A stretch of DNA of 64,000 nucleotides from a bacterium (GTDB taxonomy: Bacteria; Cyanobacteriota; Vampirovibrionia; Obscuribacterales; Obscuribacteraceae): the NCBI GenBank assembly GCA_018062085.1, contig JAGOSY010000004.1, positions 1 through 64,000 on the forward strand, in the 5' to 3' direction. The notes beneath the pieces were generated by a model, which was not told where the DNA came from, searched no databases, and was given only the letters and a program-made list of their open reading frames with translations. Positions within the stretch are counted from its first letter, which is position 1, and each line of letters begins with the position of its first letter. This document shows, in pieces, positions 1 through 8,839 of this stretch. Made by a program: the position numbers and the translations under genes.

Positions 1-224
1 GCTTCGATCTTACAGTCGTTGTGGTTGGCTTTGGGGTTTTTATAAGTAGCTACTTCTATGCCATCTTGTGCAACCCGAGCATTCAGACGAATGGTGGGAG
101 CCAGAATTTTAGCTTTTTCAAGAGCATCAACAGCCTCGCTATCTGTCGGAAACGAAAAGGCAGGCAGACCCGAAAGAGCGGCGCATGTCAAACCAAAAAC
201 CAAGATAGCCTTTCTCTCGCCCAC
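1..224 (-). CDS. Secreted protein of unknown function, 5' part only
   Basis: The minus strand carries an open frame that runs off the left edge. It starts at a GTG (224) with a GGAGGA Shine-Dalgarno sequence about 11 nt upstream. The first residues, MGERKAILVFGLTCAALSG followed by LPAFSFP, form a short Sec signal peptide with cleavage probably around AFS. About 50 further residues are visible, including VDALEKAKILAPTIRLNA and one Cys near the cut. I do not recognise the family. The opposite-strand frame over the same bases lacks a ribosome binding site and a hydrophobic leader, so I prefer this reading. The remainder of the gene lies outside the window. Confidence 0.6.
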   Translation of the reverse strand, partial: MGERKAILVFGLTCAALSGLPAFSFPTDSEAVDALEKAKILAPTIRLNARVAQDGIEVATYKNPKANHNDCKIE

Positions 225-309
225 GCTTTGAAATTCCTCCACAAAATAGGTTAAACCTATTATAGAGGAAGGTCTTGACTAATGTTTGGCGTTGCGGTGC
301 TCAGGCCTT

Positions 310-1005
310 CTATTCGAGGTTAAAACCTAGACTGCGACCTAATTTAAACCAAAATGTATCTTTTATACGGTCAACTCGAGCTTGAGTCTTAAATAGAAGA
401 TCTCTGCTTTGCTCGTGAATCGCTTGTTCAGTCTCTAAAGCCTCTTGCAATTGGCTCAGCTGAACTTTAAGGTCACCGACTAAAAGTGCCTTGCTGAATA
501 GCTCAGGCATGTACTTGAGCTGATCAGCATTAGCAGCCAGCTCAAGATCACGGGTGCGGATATCAAATTCGCGATCTTTGACGAGCTTACGAAGTTGCAC
601 CAGCTCTTTGCGCTGAATATCAACCATCTGCTGCAGTCTTGAGTCTGCTTCATAGTCATCTTCTTCAATGATGCTTCTCAGCATATTTGACGAGGATGCT
701 GGTGACGACTTGAAAATCTCAGTATCACCGAGTAATAGGTCGGCTTGAGCTGGTGAAAAATCAAAGAGATCGATACCGACTGTAGCTGGCGCACTAGCTC
801 CGACAGTACTAGCTGCTTGAGTTTCTTGTTGCAGCGGAAACTCAATTAGATTAGACGGTTCAGCATCACCAACTTTTTCAATTTCGTCGCCGAATATCTT
901 GTTTAGTAGTTTCTCAAGATGTTGAACATCTGTACTAATCTTAAGAGATTCGCTAGGCAGCACGTCTGCTTCAGAAGGAGACTTAGAAGTGGAGAAGCTT
1001 TGCAT
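310..1005 (-). CDS. Coiled-coil protein of unknown function
   Basis: 231 residues, no signal peptide or membrane segment. The first 110 residues are polar and probably disordered. Residues about 120-215 are rich in Leu, Glu, Lys and Gln with heptad-like spacing (QRKELVQLRKLVKDREFD, then LKVQLSQLQEALETEQ), so a long coiled coil is expected. The tail FWFKLGRSLGFNLE resembles the short aromatic/Gly ends that follow coiled coils in some glycosyltransferase-associated proteins, but that is only a resemblance. ATG start with AGTAGG six nt upstream. It lies downstream of the M16 peptidase on the same strand with a 175-bp gap, so it is probably transcribed separately. Function unknown. Confidence 0.7.
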   Translation of the reverse strand: MQSFSTSKSPSEADVLPSESLKISTDVQHLEKLLNKIFGDEIEKVGDAEPSNLIEFPLQQETQAASTVGASAPATVGIDLFDFSPAQADLLLGDTEIFKSSPASSSNMLRSIIEEDDYEADSRLQQMVDIQRKELVQLRKLVKDREFDIRTRDLELAANADQLKYMPELFSKALLVGDLKVQLSQLQEALETEQAIHEQSRDLLFKTQARVDRIKDTFWFKLGRSLGFNLE

Positions 1006-1180
1006 TTATACCTACTTAACTTGACAACCGCATATGGTGACCATTGCGCTTAAATGTTATCTCAGCTTCCCAAAATTGTACACAGTTAATCTTGCGAATT
1101 AACATAGGCTCTTGCATAGAAAGAAGATACAGGATTGACGCAAGCCAGGGCCTGGTTCTATATATTCAGATGATCAGCCA

Positions 1181-3937
1181 TTACTTGGCAAGGGTACCAC
1201 TGAGAACAGTGACTGCTTTCTTTGGCTGAAAATATTTATTCATGGCCGCATCAACATTCTCTTTAGTTAAGCCGATGTAGTGACTAGAAATATTGTCAAG
1301 TTCAGTTGTGCCTAGTCCAAGAAACTCAAATTCAGTCAGCACCCGAGCTATGCCTAAAGACGAAGACAGACCAACCTTAAATGAGCCGAGGGCGCGACCA
1401 CTTTCTTTGGCTAGGTCGTCTTTACTGATGCCTTTTGCCATATAGTCTGCCAAAGTCTCGTCGACAAGCTGTAGAGCACGCTCAACGTTCTTAGGATTGG
1501 CCGAAAGAGAAACAGACCAAGGTGCGCCACCAAAAGCAGTATCAGCAAAAGTAGAATAAATTCCGTAGGTCAGTCCAGCTTTGTCGCGGACAACCTGACC
1601 AAGCCTTGAAGTTATTGTGTCTTGACCAAGGGCGGCGTTGGCAATACGAGCAGCGTAGAAATCATCTGCCGAACGCTTCACGGTGCATGGATGGGCCATA
1701 ACAATATCAACGCTAGCTTTCTCTGGTAGTTCTATTTCAATTCGTTGAGCCTTGGCTGGCAACGGACAATCAGGCAGAATAATGGCGGAGGGCTCTTCCC
1801 CTTTCCAATCACTAAACTGCTTCTCAACCAATTTAAGAGCTTTATCAAGGTCAATATCGCCGACCAAGGTTAAAATTGTCGCTTTAGGGCTAAACAATCT
1901 TTTGTGAGTGGCGTGAAGACTTTCAGTTTGAACGGCCTCTAGCTCTTTGAGTTGGTCATCGAAATCTTTATCGTAGAAGAGATGCTCTTCAGCATAAAGT
2001 GCCTGCCTAAGCTTGTTCCAGGCCATAGAGCGAGTATTCATCTTCGCTTCTACGACTCGGGCACGCCATTCAATTTTTGTCTTATCAAGCTCATCTTGAT
2101 CGAAGAGCGGGTTGCGCATAACATCGCTCAAAAGCTCAAGATAGTGAGGCAGATCTGACACCACAAGATGTGTCCCTAGGCCAACTCGATAATTATCGAC
2201 AAAGAATTCTAGTGCACCTGGAATGCCCATTTCTTCAAGATTTTCAGCGATCTTCAGTTTGTCATACGATTGCGATCCACGGGGCAAGAGATCGCCAATA
2301 ATTTCAGACAGTGACCCGGGCTCGTGCTGGCTGAAGTATCGACCAGCTTTAATATTAACTGCTAAACCGACTGACTCGGTACCAGGATTGCGCATCAGTA
2401 ATACAGTCATGCCATTAGACAACACAACTTTCTTTACTTGCTCGCCATAATTGCTCGCTGGTTGCGGCTTGAACTCAACACTTACAGGGATAGATTTAAT
2501 ATCGAGAAACTCTTTTACTTCGGTGGCCGTGTAAAGTGCGGTCGAATTTTGAGCAGAACCGGAAGTTTCAATCGAATCAAGTTCACTCTCTAAATCAGAC
2601 TCATTGTCTAGAGAATTATCATCATCTTCTTCTCTAGGAATAAAATATCCAATGGTGCGATTGCTTCTGACAAAGTAGGTCTTGGCCGTGCGCATAATGT
2701 CTTCTTTGCTGACTGCATCAAAACGGTCATCGTAGTTCATCAACCAGTGCCAGTCAGCCTTAGATTCGGCTTCGCCGAGCATAAACGCTAAGCTAGAAGG
2801 ATCGGCCTTGGCCAAGATGGTGCCTTTTAGATTAGAACTCTTGATTCGGCTCAAATCAACGTCGCTAACCGGTTCCCTCGCCAACTTATCAAGCTCATCG
2901 AGCAGCTCATTCTCTACCTTTACTGGATCAACCCCAGGATTAACAGTAGCGCCAACAATCATCAGGCCGGGGTCTTTTAGATCGTCATGTCTAGCAAAAA
3001 CTTCAGCAGCCATCGAAGTATCAATCAAACGTTTGTAAAGCCTTGAGCTGCGCTCGAACGAACTTCCTAGCAAGTGGCGGATTGCAGCTAGTGGATAGTT
3101 GTCATCGTGAGTTGCTTCCGGCACATGAAAGCCAATCCAGACACGGGGCATGTCTCCGGCTCGAGTTACTTCAAAGCGACGCTCACCTTCTTGTGGCGGC
3201 TCTGTCGTATAGACTTCAGGAATGGCATGCGGAGCGGTAGGAATGCTGCCAAAATGTTTGTTGATTAACCCTAGTGCATGCTCAGTTGTGAAATCACCAA
3301 GAGCTATAACAGTGGCATTGTTTGGCCAATAGAAAGTATTGTAGAAGTCACGCAAACGTGACATTGGCACACTTTCAACATCTGAACGCCAACCAATAGT
3401 GGGGTGATGATAAGGGTGCTCACGGAAGGCAATGGCATATAACTCTTTTTCTAGAGCTTCTTCCGGATGATTCTCACCGCGCTCTAATTCATTTCGAACC
3501 ACAGACATCTCGGAGTCATGATCTTCTTGTCGCAACCTAAGATTACGCATGCGGTCAGCTTCTAGCTCAACGCACATCTCAAGAAAATCGTTTGGCACCA
3601 CTTCATAGTAACTAGTACGATCAAACCAGGTGGTGGCATTCCAGTATGCCCCAATTTGGGTAAGCAGATCGTCAATGCCGTTACCCTTTTCAGCATTATG
3701 GTTTTCTGTTCCTTTGAAGAGCATGTGCTCCAAAAAGTGAGTTGAACCAGTGTTGCCAACAGCTTCGTTACGTGACCCTACGCGATAAACAACTAGCAAG
3801 GTTGCTACAGGGGCGCTGTGATTTTCAGCAATCAAAACTCTCAGACCGTTTTCCAGCTTGAATTCACTCACGCCCTTGACTTCGGACACCTTTTGCGGAT
3901 TTGGTGAGCCTTCTGCTTTCTTAACGGTGTTTACCAT
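1181..3937 (-). CDS. M16 family zinc peptidase, two-domain, no signal peptide
   Basis: 918 residues, the full two-repeat length of pitrilysin/processing-peptidase proteins. The N-terminal half has the inverted zinc motif HFLEH (H67, E70, H71), with the distal glutamate probably in VVRNELERGEN near residue 150. The conserved YPNNATxxxxGDF-type segment appears as FYWPNNATVIALGDF. The C-terminal half (from about residue 500) keeps the fold, including the late Tyr-containing substrate motif (LTYGIYSTF), but lacks HxxEH, as is usual for the non-catalytic half. Residues 440-480 are an acidic linker. There is no signal peptide, unlike the paralog at 12984-15935, so this copy should be cytoplasmic. 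It is divergent from the TPR operon at 4013 across a gap of only 75 bp. Confidence 0.93.
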   Translation of the reverse strand: MVNTVKKAEGSPNPQKVSEVKGVSEFKLENGLRVLIAENHSAPVATLLVVYRVGSRNEAVGNTGSTHFLEHMLFKGTENHNAEKGNGIDDLLTQIGAYWNATTWFDRTSYYEVVPNDFLEMCVELEADRMRNLRLRQEDHDSEMSVVRNELERGENHPEEALEKELYAIAFREHPYHHPTIGWRSDVESVPMSRLRDFYNTFYWPNNATVIALGDFTTEHALGLINKHFGSIPTAPHAIPEVYTTEPPQEGERRFEVTRAGDMPRVWIGFHVPEATHDDNYPLAAIRHLLGSSFERSSRLYKRLIDTSMAAEVFARHDDLKDPGLMIVGATVNPGVDPVKVENELLDELDKLAREPVSDVDLSRIKSSNLKGTILAKADPSSLAFMLGEAESKADWHWLMNYDDRFDAVSKEDIMRTAKTYFVRSNRTIGYFIPREEDDDNSLDNESDLESELDSIETSGSAQNSTALYTATEVKEFLDIKSIPVSVEFKPQPASNYGEQVKKVVLSNGMTVLLMRNPGTESVGLAVNIKAGRYFSQHEPGSLSEIIGDLLPRGSQSYDKLKIAENLEEMGIPGALEFFVDNYRVGLGTHLVVSDLPHYLELLSDVMRNPLFDQDELDKTKIEWRARVVEAKMNTRSMAWNKLRQALYAEEHLFYDKDFDDQLKELEAVQTESLHATHKRLFSPKATILTLVGDIDLDKALKLVEKQFSDWKGEEPSAIILPDCPLPAKAQRIEIELPEKASVDIVMAHPCTVKRSADDFYAARIANAALGQDTITSRLGQVVRDKAGLTYGIYSTFADTAFGGAPWSVSLSANPKNVERALQLVDETLADYMAKGISKDDLAKESGRALGSFKVGLSSSLGIARVLTEFEFLGLGTTELDNISSHYIGLTKENVDAAMNKYFQPKKAVTVLSGTLAK

Positions 3938-4012
3938 TGCTGTGGTCCTTATATGTAACTCGATAAAGATACAGCATAAAATTGTAAGATGGTCTCAATG
4001 AAGGAAACCATA

Positions 4013-5254
4013 GTGATTTTTACAGAAAAGCAGATAGCCTTGGTGACAGCCATTTGGCTAACCAGCCAGGCGGCCATGGCTCAGCCGAGTCAATCTAATC
4101 TTCAAACCAGCAGCCCGGCTGGCAAAGAAGTAAGTGTCAGCAAAAGCCTCAAATTTGATGGGGTGAAATGGGCCAAGGTGACAAAGACCGGTTCTAACGC
4201 TTTTATAAACTCTGACTTTGGCTTGGCAGAGCGCAGTTTTAAGGAAGCCCTAGAAGAAGTCAAGCTAGCGCCAGCCAACGATATAAGAATTGCTGAAAGC
4301 TTCAATAACCTTGGAGTTCTTTACGTTAGCAGAGGTTTACCAGCCAAAGCCGAACCTTATTTTGAAAAAGCTGCAAGGGTTAGAGAAGCAGCCTTGGGCA
4401 GCTCAGACAAAGATGTTATAGCCGGACAAAGCAAACTGGCTCAGTTTTACCTAACCGTGGGCAAACGCGACAAAGCCCTAGTTCTTATCAATAAAATTGC
4501 TGATTATGGCGACTATGAGTCGAAACAACTAAATGAAGTTGCTGGGGCTTTTAAGAAATTGAGCCTCTATTACCATAATCATCGCAAACTGGAAGACTGT
4601 GAAATTGCTGTTAAGCAAGCTGAAGAAAAAACCCTAAGTGAAATGAAAGCTCAAGCTGTAGAAACGGCTGTGATGCTAGACGCTGTAGGCAATGCCATCA
4701 AAGATCATAACAAGCTAGCCGAACGCTTGTTCAAGTCGGCTTTGAATTTGCGCGAGCGCACTTTAACAAGTGAACACGCTGCTCTTGCCTCTTCACTAGA
4801 AAATCTCGGCAAGCTTTATATGAGCGACGGCCGCACGGCTCAGGCTGAGCCACTACTGAGGCGGGCGTATGAAATATCAGTAAGTACTCTTGGTCCAGAC
4901 CGACAAGAGACGCAAAAACGCTTGGATAATCTAGCTCAGGTTTGCACAGCGTTAAACAAAAACAGCGAAGCAGAAGGGCTCTATCGCAAAATTCTAGATT
5001 CGCAAGAAAAAGGAGCGAAGAAAAATTCTCCAGAATTGCTTGCCAATTTCGCCTCTCTGTTAGTTAAAGAAGGCCGTGCTAGCGAAGCTTTGCCTTATTA
5101 TGCCCGAGCCCTGAAAATACAAGAATCGCTGAACGGTCCTCAGCATGCCTCTTTGGCCACCCTTCTCGACAGCTATGCCTACGCTCTAAATAAGTGCAAC
5201 CGCCAAGCCGAAGCCCAAAAATGTCAAGCTCGTGCAAAATCTATTCGAGGTTAA
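4013..5254 (+). CDS. Secreted TPR protein, kinesin-light-chain-like repeats
   Basis: 413 residues from the GTG at 4013. I prefer this start over the ATG at 3989 because AAGGA (4001-4005) lies 7 nt before it and the protein then begins with a compact signal peptide (MIFTEKQIALVTAIWLTSQ, then AAMA, cleaved before QPSQ). The mature protein carries about seven TPRs of the 42-residue kinesin-light-chain type (NNLGVLYVSRG, AEPYFEKAARVREAALG, ENLGKLYMSDGRTAQAEPLL, YYARALKIQESLNG). Such repeats are protein-binding scaffolds; no catalytic motif is present. It is the first gene of an operon of five overlapping genes and probably acts in the periplasm or at the envelope. Confidence 0.85.
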   Translation: MIFTEKQIALVTAIWLTSQAAMAQPSQSNLQTSSPAGKEVSVSKSLKFDGVKWAKVTKTGSNAFINSDFGLAERSFKEALEEVKLAPANDIRIAESFNNLGVLYVSRGLPAKAEPYFEKAARVREAALGSSDKDVIAGQSKLAQFYLTVGKRDKALVLINKIADYGDYESKQLNEVAGAFKKLSLYYHNHRKLEDCEIAVKQAEEKTLSEMKAQAVETAVMLDAVGNAIKDHNKLAERLFKSALNLRERTLTSEHAALASSLENLGKLYMSDGRTAQAEPLLRRAYEISVSTLGPDRQETQKRLDNLAQVCTALNKNSEAEGLYRKILDSQEKGAKKNSPELLANFASLLVKEGRASEALPYYARALKIQESLNGPQHASLATLLDSYAYALNKCNRQAEAQKCQARAKSIRG

Positions 5255-6125
5255 AGAAAAAGCATTGTCATCACTTAAAATTTTGGCAATAGCCCATCTA
5301 CTAAATTTTTCGATCTGCCACTGTCTGCCTGCGTTAGCTCTAGATTCCAGACAAGCTGAAATAAGCGCCATTGAAAAACAGCTTAAAAAAGATATTGACG
5401 CCGATAAAACGTCAGAACTCGAACCAGTTAAGCGTCAACTTGATGCCCTAATTGCCACCAAGGGCGAGGCCCAACTGTTTTTGCTTAGAGCTGATGTTAA
5501 ATATCGCATGTACGATTTGAAGGGTGCTCTCAGCGACTATGACCAGGCAATTCTCTTGCAGCCAAAGTCTGCCAAAGCGTACATGCAGCGAGGCACGGCC
5601 AATTGCATAGGCGAAAATTATCAGGCGGCACTGAGCGACTTCAACTCTGCCATATCGCTAGGCGAAATTTCGGCTGATGTTTTTCGCAGCCGCGCTGGTG
5701 CGGAAGAACAGCTCGGTAAAAAGTCTGAGGCTATTGCCGATTTAACCAAAGCATTGACTTTAGAAAAAGACAAAGAGCGCCAGTGGCAAGAAAAATTGAT
5801 GCGAGCCCGCTGCTATTTTGCCATTAAACAATTTGAGTCAGCAATTAAAGATACGACTGATGTTATTGCACTAGCTACTCAAATACCTGAGGATGCTGCC
5901 GTAGACGCCTACAAAGTGCGTGGCAGCTCTTACTTCTTCGGCGCCAAGTACAACGAAGCCGTAGCCGATTTGTCAGCAGCTATGAAAGGTCTAGACGGAA
6001 AAGCCAAGGCTGGCAGCCTGGTTTTGCGCAGCGTTTGCTACTCAAAACTAGACGATAAGGCAAAGGCTATTGCCGACATGGAGGAAGCCAAAGCTCTTGG
6101 TTTTCCCCAACGCCAGAGCCAGTGA
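5232..6125 (+). CDS. Secreted TPR protein
   Basis: 297 residues if translation begins at GTG 5232, which overlaps the previous gene by 23 nt. A TTG at 5265 would remove the overlap and give a shorter leader. Neither has a good Shine-Dalgarno sequence, so coupled translation is likely. The leader (LKILAIAHLLNFSICHC, then LPALA) looks like a signal peptide with cleavage before LDS. Five to six canonical 34-residue TPRs follow (GALSDYDQAILLQPKSAKAY, YQAALSDFNSAISLGE, SEAIADLTKALTLEKD, YNEAVADLSAAMKGL). The repeats differ in type from those of the upstream protein. The gene ends in a GTGA overlap with the kinase-like gene. Its likely role is as an envelope scaffold; the partner is unknown. Confidence 0.82.
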   Translation: MQNLFEVKEKALSSLKILAIAHLLNFSICHCLPALALDSRQAEISAIEKQLKKDIDADKTSELEPVKRQLDALIATKGEAQLFLLRADVKYRMYDLKGALSDYDQAILLQPKSAKAYMQRGTANCIGENYQAALSDFNSAISLGEISADVFRSRAGAEEQLGKKSEAIADLTKALTLEKDKERQWQEKLMRARCYFAIKQFESAIKDTTDVIALATQIPEDAAVDAYKVRGSSYFFGAKYNEAVADLSAAMKGLDGKAKAGSLVLRSVCYSKLDDKAKAIADMEEAKALGFPQRQSQ

Positions 6126-7144
6126 TAAGACAGAGAAGTATAGCCAATAGCGTACTTCTACCATTGCTCAAGCAGTTACTGCCGCCTATTATCAAACCCC
6201 CGGTAACATTTAGCAGTAGCCTGATGAGCAAGATCACCGAAGCAAAAGCAGTGGCTGAATTAGGTCTTATGGCCGCAGAACGCTGTGCGCCAGGAGCGGC
6301 TTCAGCCTCAAAACTATTGGTTGAAGAGGCCTTAGAACATATTTTCAAGAAACCCTTACCCTTGACCGACGCTTTGCCGCGCATTAATGAAGTATTGGCC
6401 GGACGTATTGGCCGGTCCGGCGAAGTAATCGACCACATGCCGACAATTATGGAAAGTGTGGCCAAGAGTGACCACCTGTCTAGTCTCAAAATAACTAGAA
6501 TGCTTGGCTCAGGGGCCCATGAGTTTGTGCTCGCAACTGAGTCAAAAGGGGCTCTAAAGCTAGGGGTCGACAACCTACCACGCCCAATTGCCCATAAACT
6601 ATTTGATGCGCCAGTTCTTGAACACGGCAAACTGGAAAACGGTGTTCGCTACTACATCCAACCAATAGGTGAAACGGCAGGAGTAACCGATAAACATGTA
6701 GTATCAGTTGTGGGCAAGATTCGCTCTAATGGTTTCATTGAAGAAGATATGTGGGGCTTCAGTGGAACAAGAAAAGACCAAGTCGCTCTTTTTGGCAAAG
6801 CTCAAAAGCCTTTATTAATTGACCAGGGTGGGGCCGTTCCTCGTTATGGCATGACCTATAAAAACGGTGAGCTTCTGCCCCATGAAGCACAGCAGTCTAA
6901 TCTGGCTGAAATTAGAGATTTTCTCAACGAACGCCGCATTCCCTTGATTAAGCAATCAACTACTAGACCCCAAAACCCGCTGCAAATGGATGGCAGTAGT
7001 CTGTCTACTAGAATGGAAGACTGGCAGCTTGCAGATACGGTCAAAGATTACCTAAAAATGATAGACCGCACGCCAACCATGTGGGGCAGCTGGACCGATA
7101 ATGAAGTGATACTTGCCTTGAGATCACTTACACTGGGTAAATGA
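6122..7144 (+). CDS. Divergent protein-kinase-like protein (tentative)
   Basis: 340 residues, GTG start overlapping the stop of the previous gene by 4 nt. A later ATG at 6224 (residue 35) is possible. No family is certain, but a motif order like that of kinase-fold proteins is visible. A glycine-rich loop LGSGAHEFVL (about 128-137) is followed by a Lys in GALKLGVD (K146), a strand-like YYIQPIGE (177-184), an acidic stretch FIEEDMWGF, and KPLLIDQGGAV (229-239) where DFG would lie. Canonical HRD and DFG are absent (IDQGG instead). It could be an inactive or highly divergent kinase/phosphotransferase, or an unrelated fold. It has no clear signal peptide, although residues 11-30 are hydrophobic. 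It overlaps the next gene by ATGA. The gene call is much surer than the function. Confidence 0.7.
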   Translation: MIRQRSIANSVLLPLLKQLLPPIIKPPVTFSSSLMSKITEAKAVAELGLMAAERCAPGAASASKLLVEEALEHIFKKPLPLTDALPRINEVLAGRIGRSGEVIDHMPTIMESVAKSDHLSSLKITRMLGSGAHEFVLATESKGALKLGVDNLPRPIAHKLFDAPVLEHGKLENGVRYYIQPIGETAGVTDKHVVSVVGKIRSNGFIEEDMWGFSGTRKDQVALFGKAQKPLLIDQGGAVPRYGMTYKNGELLPHEAQQSNLAEIRDFLNERRIPLIKQSTTRPQNPLQMDGSSLSTRMEDWQLADTVKDYLKMIDRTPTMWGSWTDNEVILALRSLTLGK

Positions 7145-7977
7145 GCAATAGTATCGAAAGATTCAAATTCAGAGTAACTAATCAGTTGAAATTACTGTTG
7201 GCGCTTTTAATAATTCTATCAACCTGTGTATTAGCCCCAGTTGCCCTTGGTGCGAACACACCGGTTGTTTGGAAATTGGAGCAACATTCAGACCACCTCG
7301 GGGACTGCCTCGTTTATATCTACCATGATGGCGCCAAGGTTGTCTGCAAGACGCTCAAGTGCGAACTAATATGCAAAGCTCCTAACTGGAAAGTACACTG
7401 CTTTAGAAGAGACGAGAAAATTGAATGGAGCAATGAAATACAAAAGTTTAACGGCGAGACCATGACTAACCCATTTGCTCGATGCCGACCACCAAGACTA
7501 GAAAAGCTTACAGCGCTCGGTACAGGGTCGAAGAATGGACTGAAATACACTAGATACAGAACCGCAATCTCTGCAACTGACGTGATCTGTACAACCAAGG
7601 ATATAAGCTCAGCGCCGCAAGTTGCCGAGTTTCTTTCGAGGCTTTTTCGCACTCCCAAAGCAGAAGGAATTCCAATATATAGATGCCTCGATCACGGCCT
7701 AGACAGGAAAGTCGAAGAAGCAAAGATCGGCACTATTAAAATTGGTGTTAACGCCGACCAAAGAAGCGGTCTAGTAACTAAGCTTGAAACCAAAACCTGG
7801 AAAAACATACTATTCAACATCGCTGATTTTACGGTACCATCAGGATTTAAGCAGTCTAAAGAGATTTTTCAAGTCTCTTATTCCAGCGAAAAAAAGGGCG
7901 ATTTCAGTGAGATTTTCGACGAAATTGGCTTTAAAACAGATTCTCGAACCTTGAAAAGCAGGAAGAGTCCTAGATGA
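7141..7977 (+). CDS. Secreted protein, paralog family member 1, unknown function
   Basis: 278 residues. The N-terminus has a basic start and a hydrophobic stretch (LLLALLIILSTCVLAPVALG) ending in a plausible cleavage site before ANTP. The mature part has the motif set LGDCLVYIYHDGAKVVCK, then CELICKAPNWKVHCF, and at the end a KTWKNILFNIADFTVPSGF segment. The same set recurs in the next gene and in the gene at 38671-39450. Six Cys in the first third suggest disulfides in an oxidising compartment. I do not recognise the family. The start overlaps the kinase-like gene (ATGA), so translation is probably coupled. Confidence 0.8.
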   Translation: MSNSIERFKFRVTNQLKLLLALLIILSTCVLAPVALGANTPVVWKLEQHSDHLGDCLVYIYHDGAKVVCKTLKCELICKAPNWKVHCFRRDEKIEWSNEIQKFNGETMTNPFARCRPPRLEKLTALGTGSKNGLKYTRYRTAISATDVICTTKDISSAPQVAEFLSRLFRTPKAEGIPIYRCLDHGLDRKVEEAKIGTIKIGVNADQRSGLVTKLETKTWKNILFNIADFTVPSGFKQSKEIFQVSYSSEKKGDFSEIFDEIGFKTDSRTLKSRKSPR

Positions 7978-8750
7978 TTTTCGCTAGAATAATTGCTGCG
8001 TTGACTCTGCTTTGCTGTTTGCTTTTCACTGGTGAACCATGCGTAGCTAAACCCATAATACCTGAGTGGATTATCAACCAGAAGGAAGAAGATTTTGGCG
8101 ACACCGTAGTTTACGTCTGGCATGATGGTGCAAGGTTAGTGTGTAAGAAGTTTGGTTGTGAGATTGCATGCAAAGCTCCAGACTGGAAGGTGCACTGTTA
8201 TAACTTGGCCGAGAAGACAGAATGGATTGGTGATTTATCGCAGTTTAGTGGCGTAATTATGGCAAACCCTTTTGCTCTCCCATCACCTCACAGAATATCG
8301 CAATTAAGAGAGATAGGGGTGGGTGACTTCAATGGTCTCAAATATACGAAGTATCGCACCCCCTTCTCGGCCAAAGACTTGGTGCTGGCAGCCAGTGAAA
8401 TACCTGTAGCAGAACAAGTAGGAGAATTTCTCGCGCGTCTCTATGTAGTACCAAACTCACGCTATGTTCCACTTTTTCGCGACTGCGATAGGGGCAGAGA
8501 CCGACAGCCTGAACGCTACAAGTTTGGTGCAGTAAGAAGCGGTTCCGCAAACGATCTTCGAGGCGGGTTGCTGCATAAGCTAGTGACTAAATCGTGGAGA
8601 AAGACAACTTTTAACGCTGCTGACTTTGAGCTACCAAAAGGCTTTGACCGAAAAAAAGATATTGTTCAAGTTTCTTATTCGGCAAACAAAAAAGAAGAGC
8701 TTGGCTCATTTTTGAACGAATTGGGCTTTAAAACCAAGGTTAAGCAATAA
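7974..8750 (+). CDS. Secreted protein, paralog family member 2, unknown function
   Basis: 258 residues. Signal peptide MIFARIIAALTLLCCLLF with cleavage probably after VAKP or nearby. The mature protein matches its upstream neighbour along its whole length: FGDTVVYVWHDGARLVCK, CEIACKAPDWKVHCY, MANPFAL, GLKYTKYRTPFSAKD, and the end motif KSWRKTTFNAADFELPKGF. This is a tandem duplication that has diverged. The Cys pairs near the N-terminus are kept. It is the last gene of the overlapping operon. A hairpin follows 31 nt after the stop. Function unknown. Confidence 0.8.
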   Translation: MIFARIIAALTLLCCLLFTGEPCVAKPIIPEWIINQKEEDFGDTVVYVWHDGARLVCKKFGCEIACKAPDWKVHCYNLAEKTEWIGDLSQFSGVIMANPFALPSPHRISQLREIGVGDFNGLKYTKYRTPFSAKDLVLAASEIPVAEQVGEFLARLYVVPNSRYVPLFRDCDRGRDRQPERYKFGAVRSGSANDLRGGLLHKLVTKSWRKTTFNAADFELPKGFDRKKDIVQVSYSANKKEELGSFLNELGFKTKVKQ

Positions 8751-8781
8751 GGCCAAATCGAAATTCGCCAACATTCTAACC

Positions 8782-8824
8782 GTTCATTTCGCTTCCGAGA
8801 ACGAGAAACAAATCGAAAATGAAC
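8782..8824. terminator. Hairpin between convergent genes
   Basis: GTTCATTTCG (8782-8791) pairs with CGAAAATGAAC (8814-8824) with one bulged A. It lies between the end of the five-gene plus-strand operon (8750) and the end of a minus-strand gene (8840). Neither side has a clear T-run, so a role as a bidirectional terminator is only suggested by position. Confidence 0.35.
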
Positions 8825-8839
8825 ATAAGCGCTGATGGG

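Noticed and set aside
21..254. Plus-strand ORF at the left edge
   Set aside because: It lies opposite a minus-strand frame that has a ribosome site and a signal peptide and reads off the edge. The plus-strand frame has neither.
6067..6630. Minus-strand ORF of 187 codons
   Set aside because: It lies opposite the overlapping TPR and kinase-like genes of a clear operon and has no leader or motif.
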